From NCBI GenBank assembly GCA_023100825.1, contig CP095846.1, forward strand, positions 2,170,001 through 2,234,000: a DNA stretch of 64,000 nucleotides, in the 5' to 3' direction. This DNA is from Nocardioidaceae bacterium SCSIO 66511 (GTDB taxonomy: Bacteria; Actinomycetota; Actinomycetes; Propionibacteriales; Nocardioidaceae). Both the position numbers and the translations under genes were made by a program. Below the pieces are notes generated by a model that made no database searches, had not been told where the DNA came from, and worked only from the letters and a program-made list of their open reading frames with translations. Positions 49,460 to 57,919 of the stretch are shown in pieces; the stretch's first letter is position 1, and every line of letters starts with the position of its first letter.

Positions 49460-49562
49460 GGTGTTGCCTTTCGGCCGGAGGGTTCGAAGGCAGCGTGCCG
49501 CCGCCTTCGCCGATCATGCGAGGATGCGACGCGGTTCTGTGGACAGGTCGCGTGCTGTGGAC

Positions 49563-49588
49563 GGAACCGGGACGAAACGGCGTACGTC
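49563..49588 (+). promoter_or_regulatory. Candidate ECF sigma-factor promoter
   Basis: GGAACC (49563-49568), a 16-base spacer and CGTC (49585-49588) match the common ECF pattern (GGAAC, 16-17, CGTC). It lies 40 bases before the ATG of the secreted-protein gene at 49629. Envelope-stress control of that gene would fit its location outside the membrane. Confidence 0.35.
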
Positions 49589-49628
49589 GAAGCGATGCAC
49601 GAGAGCATGACGACCAGGAGGTGCGGAC

Positions 49629-50333
49629 ATGAGGATCATTGGTGATCTGGCTCGCGCGGCCCGCAGGAGGCTGCTCGCCGGTGCGGCAGCGACCGCGATG
49701 ATCGCGACTGCGCTCGTCGTCGGCCTGGCTACTCCGGCACAGGCCTGCACCTGTGTGGCAACCGATCTGAAGACCCAGGCCAAGCAAGGCGATGCCGTAT
49801 TCGTCGGAACGCCCGTCGAGGTGACAGACGACGGAGGCGACCTGGTGTACGACGTGCGCGTGAGCGATGTCTACTCAGGTACGGCCGACCCCGTGACCAC
49901 CGTTCGTACCGCCGAGAGCGACGCGGCCTGCGGGGCAGACCTCGAGCTCGACAAGCAGTACATGTTCGTCGGAGAGCAGAAGCAGGCGCATGGCGACGTG
50001 TCGACCACGGGATGCTCGGGCACCCAGCCGATTTCCGACGAGGTCATCCAGGCGGTCGAGAAGGCGCTCGGACCCGCGACTCCATATCGGGGTACTTCCG
50101 GCGACGACGGGCGCGACCAGGGCGGCGGCGACAACTCCTCCGACAACGACGGCAACGGCTCGTCGAACGCCAGCGGCGACGACGCGGCATCGGATGGGAC
50201 GACCGCGAGCGACTCGGAGCAGGAGTCGAGTGACGACGGGAACACCGCGACGTACGCGACGGTCGGCGTCGTTCTGGCCGTTGCGATCGGCGCGTCGTTC
50301 CTGCTTCCGCGGCTGCGGCGCCGGTCGCGGTGA
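49629..50333 (+). CDS. Secreted, membrane-anchored protein with N-terminal CTC motif (TIMP/NTR-like)
   Basis: 234 residues, ATG 49629 with AGGAGG at 49616-49621. Signal peptide ending ATPAQA (near residue 37), then CTCVATDLKTQAKQGDAVFVGTPVEV. A Cys directly after the cleavage site, in CxC, is the pattern of TIMP/NTR-like domains. Two further Cys (DAACGAD and TTGCSG) could form the disulfides. A Ser/Asp/Gly-rich linker (about 150-205) and one C-terminal helix plus RLRRRSR tether it to the membrane. Function unknown in bacteria. Confidence 0.8.
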   Translation: MRIIGDLARAARRRLLAGAAATAMIATALVVGLATPAQACTCVATDLKTQAKQGDAVFVGTPVEVTDDGGDLVYDVRVSDVYSGTADPVTTVRTAESDAACGADLELDKQYMFVGEQKQAHGDVSTTGCSGTQPISDEVIQAVEKALGPATPYRGTSGDDGRDQGGGDNSSDNDGNGSSNASGDDAASDGTTASDSEQESSDDGNTATYATVGVVLAVAIGASFLLPRLRRRSR

Positions 50334-50357
50334 CGCAGCGGGAGTAGGTGTCGCCTA

Positions 50358-50519
50358 GGGTGCGTCTCCAAACCCCACGTCGGCTCGCGTGTCTCCGCAT
50401 CCCGACCGGCTGCGTTGCGGTCACTCGAAGGAGGATCGGCTACGTCTTCGCTCCCGCGCCTTGCCGGACCGGGCGCGGAGGCCCGCTCCCTGATCGACGC
50501 GGAGTTTGGAGACACACCC
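50358..50519. mobile_element. 162-bp MITE-like element with TA target duplication
   Basis: Terminal inverted repeats GGGTGCGTCTCCAAAC (50358-50373) and GTTTGGAGACACACCC (50504-50519) differ at one of 16 positions. Both ends are flanked by TA (50356-50357 and 50520-50521), within CTAG. No transposase fits in 162 bp. TA duplication is typical of IS630/Tc1 and of some IS5 relatives. The right end abuts the soxR stop codon. Confidence 0.75.
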
Positions 50520-51001
50520 TAGCGCTGACGGGCTCGCTGGTGGATCGCGTCGACGTCGAGTCGGCGCGGTCCGGATCCTTCGGCGCCGAGCTCGTCGTGG
50601 TGGTTGTAGAGCGTGCAGCGGCTCAACGAAAGGCAACCGCAGCCGATGCAGTCGGTGAGGTCGTCGCGCAGACGTTCCAGCTGCTCGATGCGCTCGTCCA
50701 GCTTGGTCCGCCACGACTGCGAGAGTCGGGCCCACTCCCGGCGCCCTGGAGTCTTGCCGTCGGGAAGAGTCTCGAGCGCGTCCTTGATCTCGGCGAGCGG
50801 GATCCCGACGCGTTGCGACACCCGAATGAATGCCACCCGGCGCAGGATGTCGCGCGCGTAGCGCCGCTGGTTACCGCTCGTACGCACGCTGCTGATGAGC
50901 CCTTGGCGTTCGTAGAAGTGCAGTGCCGAGACGGCGACACCGCTGCGTGCTGCGACCTGTCCGGGAGTGAGCATCTTGGCGTTCCAGGGTGGCGATTCCA
51001 A
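50519..51001 (-). CDS. soxR: Redox-sensitive transcriptional activator SoxR
   Basis: 160 residues from TTG 51001 ([20 protein letters not shown]); ATG 50974 would shorten it by nine. MerR-type helix-turn-helix ([25 protein letters not shown]), dimer helix, and the [2Fe-2S] cluster [12 protein letters not shown] with the SoxR spacing C-x2-C-x-C-x5-C. In actinobacteria SoxR answers redox-active compounds rather than superoxide as such. The TAG stop consists of the TA target duplication and the first base of the MITE. Confidence 0.92.
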   Translation of the reverse strand: MESPPWNAKMLTPGQVAARSGVAVSALHFYERQGLISSVRTSGNQRRYARDILRRVAFIRVSQRVGIPLAEIKDALETLPDGKTPGRREWARLSQSWRTKLDERIEQLERLRDDLTDCIGCGCLSLSRCTLYNHHDELGAEGSGPRRLDVDAIHQRARQR

Positions 51002-51022
51002 CGTTCTGCCCTTCTCGTACAG

Positions 51023-51042
51023 ACCTGAACAACGATCCAGGT
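51023..51042. promoter_or_regulatory. Possible SoxR site in the soxR/uvrB divergent region
   Basis: ACCTG (51023-51027) and CAGGT (51038-51042) form an inverted repeat with a 10-base centre, a spacing near that of MerR-family operators between -35 and -10. It lies just upstream of soxR. The match to the known SoxR box (CCTCAAG-type halves) is only partial. Confidence 0.3.
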
Positions 51043-51113
51043 TACTCGCACGACAGTCCGCCCGCAGATCGCTGCCGTGCGGGCTGTCGGTGCCCCGCCG
51101 TACGCTCGTTGAC

Positions 51114-53213
51114 ATGAGACCAGTGAGCGAGCTCGCCCGGCAGGTGGCACCGATGCGGGTTGTATCCGACTACGAGCCGTCCGGCGACCAGCCGCGGGCG
51201 ATCGACCAGCTCGCAGAGCGTATCGGTGGCGGTACGAAGGATGCCGTCCTGCTGGGGGCGACAGGCACCGGCAAGACGGCGACTGTCGCCTGGCTGACCG
51301 AGCGGCTGCAGCGTCCGGTGCTGGTTCTGCAGCCGAACAAGACGCTCGCCGCGCAGTTCGCCAACGAGCTGCGCGAGCTGTTCCCCGACAACGCCGTCGA
51401 GTACTTCGTGTCGTACTACGACTACTACCAGCCCGAGGCGTACGTACCCCAGACAGATACCTACATCGAGAAGGACTCCTCGATCAACGAAGAGGTCGAG
51501 CGGCTGCGCCACTCGGCGACGTGGAGCCTGCTCACCCGGCGTGACGTGATCGTCGTCGCGACTGTCTCGTGCATCTACGGCCTCGGCTCGGCCGATGAGT
51601 ACATCAACCGGATGATCCATCTCGAGGTCGGTGCAGATCGTGATCGCGACGAGCTGCTGCGCACCCTCGTGCAGGCGCAATACACCCGCAACGACCTGAA
51701 CACCACCCGCGGCAACTTCAGGGTCCGCGGCGACACCCTCGAGATATTCCCCGTCTACCAGGAGCTGGCGGTGCGGGTCGAGTTCTTCGGTGATGAGATC
51801 GAGCGGCTGATGACGCTGCACCCGCTGACCGGCGAGGTGCTCACCGACGAGAAGGAGCTCTACGTCGGCGCGGCAACGCACTACGCGGTCGGGCCCGAGG
51901 TCATGGAGCGCGCGATCGGCGGCATCGAGACCGAGCTGGCCGAGAGGCTGTCCGAGCTCGAGGGCCAGGGCAAGCTGCTCGAGGCGCAACGACTACGCAT
52001 GCGCACGTCGTACGACATCGAGATGATGCGTCAGGTGGGCAGCTGCTCCGGCATCGAGAACTACTCGCTGCACATGGACGGCCGCGAGCGGGGGAGTGCA
52101 CCGAACTGTCTGCTCGACTACTTCCCCGAAGACTTCCTGCTCGTGATCGACGAGTCGCATGTGACGGTTCCCCAGATCGGCGGCATGTACGAAGGCGATA
52201 TGTCGCGCAAGCGCACCCTCGTCGACCATGGGTTCCGACTGCCGAGCGCGATGGACAACCGGCCGCTGCGCTGGGAGGAGTTCCTGCAGCGGATCGGCCA
52301 GACCGTCTATCTGTCCGCGACGCCCGGGCCGTACGAGCTGGAGCAGACCGGCGGAGAGGTGGTCGAGCAGATCATCCGGCCGACCGGTCTCGTCGATCCC
52401 GAGGTCGTGGTCAAGCCGACGAAGGGTCAGATCGATGATCTGATCGGTCAGATCCGCGAGCGGGTCGACCGCGAGGAGCGGGTCTTGGTCACCACGCTGA
52501 CCAAGAAGATGGCCGAAGACCTCACCGACTACCTGCTCGAGGCCGGGCTTCGCACGAGGTATCTGCACAGTGAGGTCGACACCCTGCGTCGAGTCGAGCT
52601 GCTACGCGAGCTGCGGATGGGTGAGTACGACGTGCTCGTCGGCATCAACCTGCTTCGCGAGGGTCTCGACCTGCCCGAGGTGAGCCTGGTCGCGATCCTC
52701 GACGCCGATAAGGAGGGTTTCCTGCGGTCCGGTCGGTCGCTGATCCAGACCATCGGCCGTGCCGCTCGCAACGTGTCCGGGCAGGTGATCATGTACGCCG
52801 ATGCGATCACGCCGTCGATGGAGCAGGCGATCGAGGAGACGAACCGCCGCCGCCAGGTGCAGCAGGATTACAACAAGGAGCACGGCATCGACCCGCAGCC
52901 GCTGCGCAAACGCATCGGCGACATCACCGACATGCTCGCGCGCGAGGATGCCGAGATCGAGGAGCTCGTCGGCGGGTCCGGGCGATCGCAGTCGCGGGGC
53001 AAGGGTGCGGTGGCAAACCCGGTCCTCGGGCCTTCGTTCAACCGCGATACGGCCAGCATGCCCGCGGGCGAGCTCGCCGATCTGATCCAGGAGCTGAACG
53101 AACAGATGCACACGGCCGCAGCCGAGCTGCAGTTCGAGGTCGCTGCGCGTATCCGCGACGAGATCGGCGACCTGAAGAAGGAGCTGCGCTCGATGATCAA
53201 CGCGGGCGCATAG
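51114..53213 (+). CDS. uvrB: Excinuclease ABC subunit B
   Basis: 699 residues from ATG 51114; the long upstream frame is shadow. Walker [12 protein letters not shown], the beta-hairpin [16 protein letters not shown] Walker B in [12 protein letters not shown], helicase motif [11 protein letters not shown], and the C-terminal UVR helices ([28 protein letters not shown]). Loads on damaged DNA with UvrA and recruits UvrC. I see no TCGAAC-type LexA box upstream; a hairpin lies at 51052-51088 in the leader. Confidence 0.97.
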   Translation: MRPVSELARQVAPMRVVSDYEPSGDQPRAIDQLAERIGGGTKDAVLLGATGTGKTATVAWLTERLQRPVLVLQPNKTLAAQFANELRELFPDNAVEYFVSYYDYYQPEAYVPQTDTYIEKDSSINEEVERLRHSATWSLLTRRDVIVVATVSCIYGLGSADEYINRMIHLEVGADRDRDELLRTLVQAQYTRNDLNTTRGNFRVRGDTLEIFPVYQELAVRVEFFGDEIERLMTLHPLTGEVLTDEKELYVGAATHYAVGPEVMERAIGGIETELAERLSELEGQGKLLEAQRLRMRTSYDIEMMRQVGSCSGIENYSLHMDGRERGSAPNCLLDYFPEDFLLVIDESHVTVPQIGGMYEGDMSRKRTLVDHGFRLPSAMDNRPLRWEEFLQRIGQTVYLSATPGPYELEQTGGEVVEQIIRPTGLVDPEVVVKPTKGQIDDLIGQIRERVDREERVLVTTLTKKMAEDLTDYLLEAGLRTRYLHSEVDTLRRVELLRELRMGEYDVLVGINLLREGLDLPEVSLVAILDADKEGFLRSGRSLIQTIGRAARNVSGQVIMYADAITPSMEQAIEETNRRRQVQQDYNKEHGIDPQPLRKRIGDITDMLAREDAEIEELVGGSGRSQSRGKGAVANPVLGPSFNRDTASMPAGELADLIQELNEQMHTAAAELQFEVAARIRDEIGDLKKELRSMINAGA

Positions 53214-53225
53214 CGGCCGACCGAC

Positions 53226-54911
53226 TCAGGTGATCGTCAGCCGCCAGGGCAGCGCGAGTACACCCGAAACAGTGAGGCCGGCGGCGCGGGCGGCGCCGAC
53301 GAGCAGACCCTCGGGTGACGTGGCGACGGCGTCGCCGGGGGACTCGCTCGACTCGGAGGGGATCAGCCGCTGCAGCGCAGACACGTGCGGCACCGGCACT
53401 GCGCGAACTTGGTCAGCGGCGACGCCGGCCCGCTCGGCGGCGGTGTCGAGCGCCGTACGAAGGCCGCCGAGCTGGTCGACGAGCCCACGGTCGCAGGCGT
53501 CGGCGCCGGTCCACACCCGTCCGCGGGCGAGGGACTCGAGCGTCGACACGTCCATGCCACGGTCCTCGGCGGCCTTGGTGGTGAAGTCGGCGTACACCTC
53601 GTCGAGCCAGTCGTTGACCTTCGCCCACTGTGCGTCGTCGAACCGAGACGTCGAGCTGAACATCGTCGCGTGAGCTCCCGATCCGATCGACTCCGCTGTC
53701 ACCCCGATGCGTTCGAAGGTTCTCCCGAGCGCGACCTTGCCGCCGAGCACCCCGATCGAGCCGGTCAGCGTGCTCGGAAGCGCCACGATCGCGTCGCACG
53801 GCATCGACACGAAGTAGCCGCCCGACGCTGCGACGCCTGCCATCGACGCGACCACCGGCCGGTCGGTCGCCCGGAACTCCCGCAGAGCATGTCGAATCGC
53901 ATCGGAGGCGACGTACGAGCCGCCGGGGCTGTCCACCCGCAGGATCAGCCCGCGCAGGCTCTCGTCGTCCGTGGCGAGCCGAATCGCCGCGCAGATCGAC
54001 TCGGATCCTGCGGTACGACCGCCGAACGGGCTGCCGCCGGTGCGTCCGGTGGTGATACCGCCGCTCACCGACACGACGCCGATCTTCGGCCGACCGCGAC
54101 GGCGCAGTTGTTCAGTCGGCCGATTGGCGCGATGGCGTGCGTAGCGATGGGCGTAGCGCAGGGCGACTTCGCCGTCCCTGCCCCATTCGCGGCGGGCATG
54201 GGCGTACGCATCGCTGCGGTAGCCGAGGTGATCGACGAGTCCACGCTGAACCGCGATCGGGGCGGGCACCGGTGCGGTCGCCATCGCGTCCTCGAATGAT
54301 GCGGCATCCAGACCGCGGCGTCGTGCCGCGACCGACGCGATGCGGTCGACGACCGAGTCCGCAATGCGCTGGGTCATCTCGCGATTCGGCGCGGAGATCT
54401 CGCGCGACATGATCTGCTCGGCCGCGGTCTTGAACTCATGTCGTTGGCCCAGCTGGGGCTCTGCATCGATCTTGTCCAGCACGCCGCGAAGCGTCATCAC
54501 ATCGAGTGCGACGCCCATCAGGGCGACGCCGCCGCTCGGCTGCAGCCAGATCGCGTCGGTGTGCAGGGCGAGGTAGTACGCGACACTGCCCGGACCGAGC
54601 TCGCCGAAGCTGGTGGCCGTGGCGAGGGTCGGCTTACCACTGAGCGCGAACTCCTCGAGCGCCGCACCGAGCTCCTCGGCCTGTGCGATCGGTACCGAAT
54701 CGGAGATGGTCACGATGACGCCTGCGACCTGTGGGTCGTCGGCCGCGTACCGGAGTCCGGCCAGCGTCTCGGCCAGCGAGGGCGTGTTGCGTGCGCGCAG
54801 CGCCGAAAGCGGGTCGGTCGGAGCGTGCGCGAGCAGGCCACGAGTCAGATCGATCTCTACCACCAACGGGAGCCCGGCACGGTCGGTGAACGGCAGACGA
54901 GGCGTCTTCAT
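53226..54911 (-). CDS. sppA: Signal peptide peptidase SppA, 67K type
   Basis: 561 residues with two S49 repeats. The dyad of the E. coli type enzyme is present: Lys in EFKTAAEQIMSREI (first repeat) and Ser in MAGVAASGGYFVSMPCD (second repeat, also GSIGVLGGK). Degrades cleaved signal peptides. No clear N-terminal transmembrane segment is visible, unlike E. coli SppA, so it may be cytosolic or peripheral. Converges on uvrB, 12 bases apart. Confidence 0.93.
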   Translation of the reverse strand: MKTPRLPFTDRAGLPLVVEIDLTRGLLAHAPTDPLSALRARNTPSLAETLAGLRYAADDPQVAGVIVTISDSVPIAQAEELGAALEEFALSGKPTLATATSFGELGPGSVAYYLALHTDAIWLQPSGGVALMGVALDVMTLRGVLDKIDAEPQLGQRHEFKTAAEQIMSREISAPNREMTQRIADSVVDRIASVAARRRGLDAASFEDAMATAPVPAPIAVQRGLVDHLGYRSDAYAHARREWGRDGEVALRYAHRYARHRANRPTEQLRRRGRPKIGVVSVSGGITTGRTGGSPFGGRTAGSESICAAIRLATDDESLRGLILRVDSPGGSYVASDAIRHALREFRATDRPVVASMAGVAASGGYFVSMPCDAIVALPSTLTGSIGVLGGKVALGRTFERIGVTAESIGSGAHATMFSSTSRFDDAQWAKVNDWLDEVYADFTTKAAEDRGMDVSTLESLARGRVWTGADACDRGLVDQLGGLRTALDTAAERAGVAADQVRAVPVPHVSALQRLIPSESSESPGDAVATSPEGLLVGAARAAGLTVSGVLALPWRLTIT

Positions 54912-55002
54912 GCGTTCAGCGTAGGTGGTAACAGCCGGCTGCCGGCGAGAACTGACACAGCCGACCGGTGGTGGCTCCCGGCCAAACCTCCTGACACAAT
55001 GA

Positions 55003-55127
55003 CCGGCGGAGGGGAGTATTCCTTCGTCGATCCGCCGTCAGCTCGGCCACGCAGGCGTGGCCCGGTGGACCGGGCCGCTCGCGGCGGAAGAGACCTCCGG
55101 CAGCATGTTCCGCTTGACCGGAGGTCT
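55003..55127 (+). promoter_or_regulatory. Mn2+-sensing yybP-ykoY riboswitch with SD-sequestering helix
   Basis: GGGGAGTA (55011-55018) and CCGTCAGC (55034-55041) are the two conserved metal-binding loops of the yybP-ykoY aptamer. AGAGACCTCCGG after the last stem matches the conserved 3' side, and GGAGG (55008-55012) can close helix P1 with CCTCC (55094-55098). The segment 55091-55100 (AGACCTCCGG) is also perfectly complementary over 10 bp to 55118-55127 (CCGGAGGTCT), which contains the terC Shine-Dalgarno. Mn2+ should form P1 and free the ribosome site: an ON switch at translation level. Confidence 0.88.
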
Positions 55128-55133
55128 GAATCT

Positions 55134-56117
55134 GTGGATGTCACCACAACCGAATGGCTCATCACCGTCGGAGTCACGGTCGCCGTGCTCCTGTTCGACA
55201 TCATCATCGTCGCGCGTCGTCCGCATGAGCCGACGATCAAGGAATGCGCGATCGCTCTGTCGGTCTACGTCGGGCTGGCGGTGCTGTTCGGGATCTGGGT
55301 CACGGCCTTCCACGGTCACGACTTCGGCGTCGAGTTCTACGCCGGCTGGCTGACGGAGTACAGCCTCTCGATCGACAACCTCTTCGTCTTCATCATCATC
55401 ATGTCGGCGCTGAACGTGCCGCGGAAGTACCAGCAGGAGGCGCTGCTCGTCGGCATCATCCTGGCGTTGATCTTCCGGGCGATCTTCATCGCGCTCGGCA
55501 AGGTGGCGATCGACAACTTCTCTTGGGTCTTCTACATCTTCGGCGCGTTCCTCGTCTACACCGCGTACACGCTGGTGAAGAGCTACCGCAGCCACGATGA
55601 CGAGGAGTACAAGGAGAACAAGCTCATCGCGTTCGCGCGTAACCACCTGAACGCGACCGACGAGTACCACGGCCTCAAGCTCTTCATCAAGCGCAACGGC
55701 AAGCGGATGATCACGCCGATGTTCATCGTGATCGTGGCGCTCGGTTCGACCGACATCATGTTCGCGCTCGACTCGATCCCGGCGATCTACGGGCTGACCC
55801 AGGAGGCGTACATCGTCTTCACGGCGAACGTGTTCGCGCTGATGGGGCTGCGACAGCTGTACTTCCTGCTCGGTGACATGCTGCAGAAGCTCGTCTACCT
55901 GTCGCTGGGCCTGTCGTTCATCCTCGCCTTCATCGGTGTGAAGCTCGTACTGCACGCGCTGCACGAGAACGAGCTGCCGTTCATCAACGGCGGTGAGCCG
56001 CTGCACGGCGTACCCGAGATCGACACGCTGCTGAGCTTGGGTGTGATCATCGTCGTACTGACCGTCACGGCCGTCGCGAGCCTGCTCAAGTCACGGAACC
56101 AGTCCGAGATCGGATAG
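55134..56117 (+). CDS. TerC-family membrane protein (Alx/MntP-type manganese exporter)
   Basis: 327 residues from GTG 55134, GGAGG at 55120-55124. Eight or nine hydrophobic segments with TerC signatures: acidic EYSLSIDNLFVFIIIM in one helix and the repeat VALGSTDIMFALDSIPAI in another, plus ALMGLRQLYFLL. TerC proteins such as E. coli Alx and B. subtilis MeeF/MeeY export Mn2+ or metallate secreted enzymes. The riboswitch upstream supports a Mn2+ role rather than tellurite resistance. The ORF beginning far upstream in frame is not used. Confidence 0.92.
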   Translation: MDVTTTEWLITVGVTVAVLLFDIIIVARRPHEPTIKECAIALSVYVGLAVLFGIWVTAFHGHDFGVEFYAGWLTEYSLSIDNLFVFIIIMSALNVPRKYQQEALLVGIILALIFRAIFIALGKVAIDNFSWVFYIFGAFLVYTAYTLVKSYRSHDDEEYKENKLIAFARNHLNATDEYHGLKLFIKRNGKRMITPMFIVIVALGSTDIMFALDSIPAIYGLTQEAYIVFTANVFALMGLRQLYFLLGDMLQKLVYLSLGLSFILAFIGVKLVLHALHENELPFINGGEPLHGVPEIDTLLSLGVIIVVLTVTAVASLLKSRNQSEIG

Positions 56118-56324
56118 GTCTCGATTCGCCCTGTTTTGCAGTCCTGTCGCGCGTCTCGTACCGTTCGGCCGCGCGGCAGGGTTGCGGAACCCGGGCAGCA
56201 TCGCTCAGACCCTCGTCACTGAGGGTGATTGCGACACGCCGGTGCGAGTTGGCGTGTACGAAAAGCTGTCGTAGTCTGTCGTTTGCTACTCGTACCGGCA
56301 CGCCGAATTCCGCCCGGTCGGTCG

Positions 56325-56494
56325 AGTCCCTACCGTCAAACAGCACGACGAGGGCGGAAGTGGGGGAACCACAAGTTCCTCGGAGCAGGACACGCACCAC
56401 GGTGCAGGTTCGGCTCCTCGGGGTGAAGTCGCGAAAGCGGCGGGGCACCTTCTGGCCCTAACCCGACAGCTCACCTCACAGGCGTCGGAAGGGA
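56325..56494 (+). promoter_or_regulatory. c-di-AMP (ydaO/yuaA) riboswitch of the Rpf gene
   Basis: Conserved blocks are in order: a GGGGGAACC segment near 56362, GGGGTGAA (56420-56427), and AACCCGACAGCTCACCTC followed by AGGCGTC (56460-56486). TCCCT (56327-56331) can close the outer helix with AGGGA (56490-56494). The latter is part of the likely ribosome-binding site GGAAGGGA of the GTG at 56503. Rpf genes of Streptomyces and relatives are controlled by this riboswitch class, where c-di-AMP lowers expression. Confidence 0.88.
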
Positions 56495-56502
56495 TCACCG
56501 CT

Positions 56503-56982
56503 GTGTCCTCAATTGCTCTGCGCAATCAATCCGGCATGCGCCGCACCGTCCGCATCGCATCGTCCGGCCTAGCCGTCGGTGCGCTCGTCGCCGGCACCAT
56601 GGCCATGACGACAACGTCAGCCGACGCGGCCAAGAACCGCACCTGGAACCGCCTGGCCCAATGCGAGTCCGGCGGCCGCTGGCACATCAACTCCACCTAC
56701 GACGGCGGGCTCCAGTTCAGCCCCTCGACGTGGCGTGGCTACGGCGGCGGCAAGTTCGCCTCGTACGCGTACAAGGCCAAGCGTTGGCAGCAGGTCGCGA
56801 TCGCCGAGCGCGTGCTCCGCGGTCAGGGCTGGGGCGCCTGGCCGGCGTGCTCCTCCAAGCTCGGCCTTACCCGCGCCGACGCCAAGGCCAAATGGGAAGG
56901 CCGCCCGCGCAAGAAGATCAAGAAGGCCACGGCGCACGGCCACGCCAGCGCCACCGTCTACCTGCGCCCGCGGACGCGCTGA
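56503..56982 (+). CDS. Resuscitation-promoting factor-type lytic transglycosylase
   Basis: 159 residues, GTG 56503. Signal peptide (VGALVAGTMAMTTTSADA), then the Rpf/transglycosylase-like domain WNRLAQCESGGRWHINSTYDGGLQFSPSTW with the catalytic Glu of CESGG, and two Cys for the disulfide. The C-terminus is a short basic tail without LysM or G5 domains, so this is a minimal RpfA-like protein. It cleaves peptidoglycan in the wall and helps exit from dormancy. The regulating riboswitch is directly upstream. Confidence 0.93.
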   Translation: MSSIALRNQSGMRRTVRIASSGLAVGALVAGTMAMTTTSADAAKNRTWNRLAQCESGGRWHINSTYDGGLQFSPSTWRGYGGGKFASYAYKAKRWQQVAIAERVLRGQGWGAWPACSSKLGLTRADAKAKWEGRPRKKIKKATAHGHASATVYLRPRTR

Positions 56983-56999
56983 GCGCACTCTCCTGCAGT

Positions 57000-57034
57000 A
57001 CGTCGGCCTCGTCCGTTGTGGGCGGGGCCGACGT
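57000..57034. terminator. Bidirectional hairpin between rpf and the C40 gene
   Basis: ACGTCGGCC (57000-57008) pairs perfectly with GGCCGACGT (57026-57034) around a 17-base loop, 18 bases after the rpf stop and 7 bases from the end of the opposing gene. It fits a shared terminator for convergent genes. Confidence 0.7.
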
Positions 57035-57040
57035 TGCGTT

Positions 57041-57919
57041 TCAGCGGTGGAGGAACGAGCCCGCGCCGGCGAGGTTGTCCGCGCGTTCCTTGGCCATCGG
57101 CGCGTGTTCGACGTGCTGTTGCCGGTCGCCGTCGGGGGCATGCAGCATCTGAGCAGTCTCCCCGGCTTCGCCGGTTGCGAAGCCGACGTGGGTGATGCCG
57201 CGAGACGTACGACCGAAGAAGTAGAGGTCGCCCGCAACCGCCGAGCGCGGATTGAGCTGCGCAGACGCGTCGTACTGGTCATGGGCGTCACGCGGCACCG
57301 TGACGCCGAACCTGCGGTGCGTGAGATGCACGAATCCGGAGCAGTCGACGCCCCAGCCGCTCGTACCGCCCCAGAGATAGCGCATGCCGACGAACTGCCC
57401 GGCGGAGGCGAGGAGCGAGGTGACGTCGCGTACGTCGGCGGGCTGGGGTACGCGGTCTGTCGAGCTCGCCGCCAACTCGATGGGGCCGCCGGGCGCTGCT
57501 AGACGGACGACGTCGGGCGTACGCTCCAGCTCCGGCAGGACCGTGCCGTACGAGATCGCGCCATTGGAAGTCTCGGCGACGAGCGTTGTCACGACCGCGA
57601 GGGGAGCGTCTGTCGGGTCCAGTTCCGCGACGTGGGCCGCGGGTACCCAGCCGGGATATCCGTCAGGGTCCTTGGACGACGGCTGCCACGGCAGCACGAC
57701 CTCCAACCAACCGTCGCGTTCGGAGACGATCCGCACCGGCTCGCCGAGGACGGCCTGGGTTTCGGTACGTCCGTGCAATGCCGACGGAGGAGCGTCGAGG
57801 AGTGCGGTGTTCCAGGCGACCGGGTCGGGTGTCGACGCCACGATCGCGGCGTCGATGTCACGGGGGGCGTCCGGGGAGGTCCATACGGTCGTCACCGGCG
57901 TTGCGATCACAGTGGTCAC
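57041..57919 (-). CDS. NlpC/P60 (C40) peptidase, YkfC-like
   Basis: 292 residues from GTG 57919. No signal peptide. N-terminal SH3b-like part (SPDAPRDIDAAIVASTPDP ... GWVPAAHV) and a C-terminal NlpC/P60 domain: Cys in GVDCSGFVHLT, His in GITHVGFATG, third polar residue in LHAPDG. B. subtilis YkfC, with the same architecture and partner, is a gamma-D-Glu-diamino-acid endopeptidase for free murein peptides. It overlaps the epimerase gene by four bases, so the two steps are co-translated. Confidence 0.88.
   Translation of the reverse strand: MTTVIATPVTTVWTSPDAPRDIDAAIVASTPDPVAWNTALLDAPPSALHGRTETQAVLGEPVRIVSERDGWLEVVLPWQPSSKDPDGYPGWVPAAHVAELDPTDAPLAVVTTLVAETSNGAISYGTVLPELERTPDVVRLAAPGGPIELAASSTDRVPQPADVRDVTSLLASAGQFVGMRYLWGGTSGWGVDCSGFVHLTHRRFGVTVPRDAHDQYDASAQLNPRSAVAGDLYFFGRTSRGITHVGFATGEAGETAQMLHAPDGDRQQHVEHAPMAKERADNLAGAGSFLHR

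Noticed and set aside
51052-51088. Hairpin in the uvrB leader as a terminator or LexA site
   Set aside because: A bulged stem is present, but it has no TCGAAC-type LexA halves and lies between promoter and start of an expressed gene; function unclear, so not listed as a feature.
56225-56461. Open frame upstream of the Rpf gene
   Set aside because: It covers the ydaO riboswitch; base conservation there is that of the RNA, and the frame stops before the gene.
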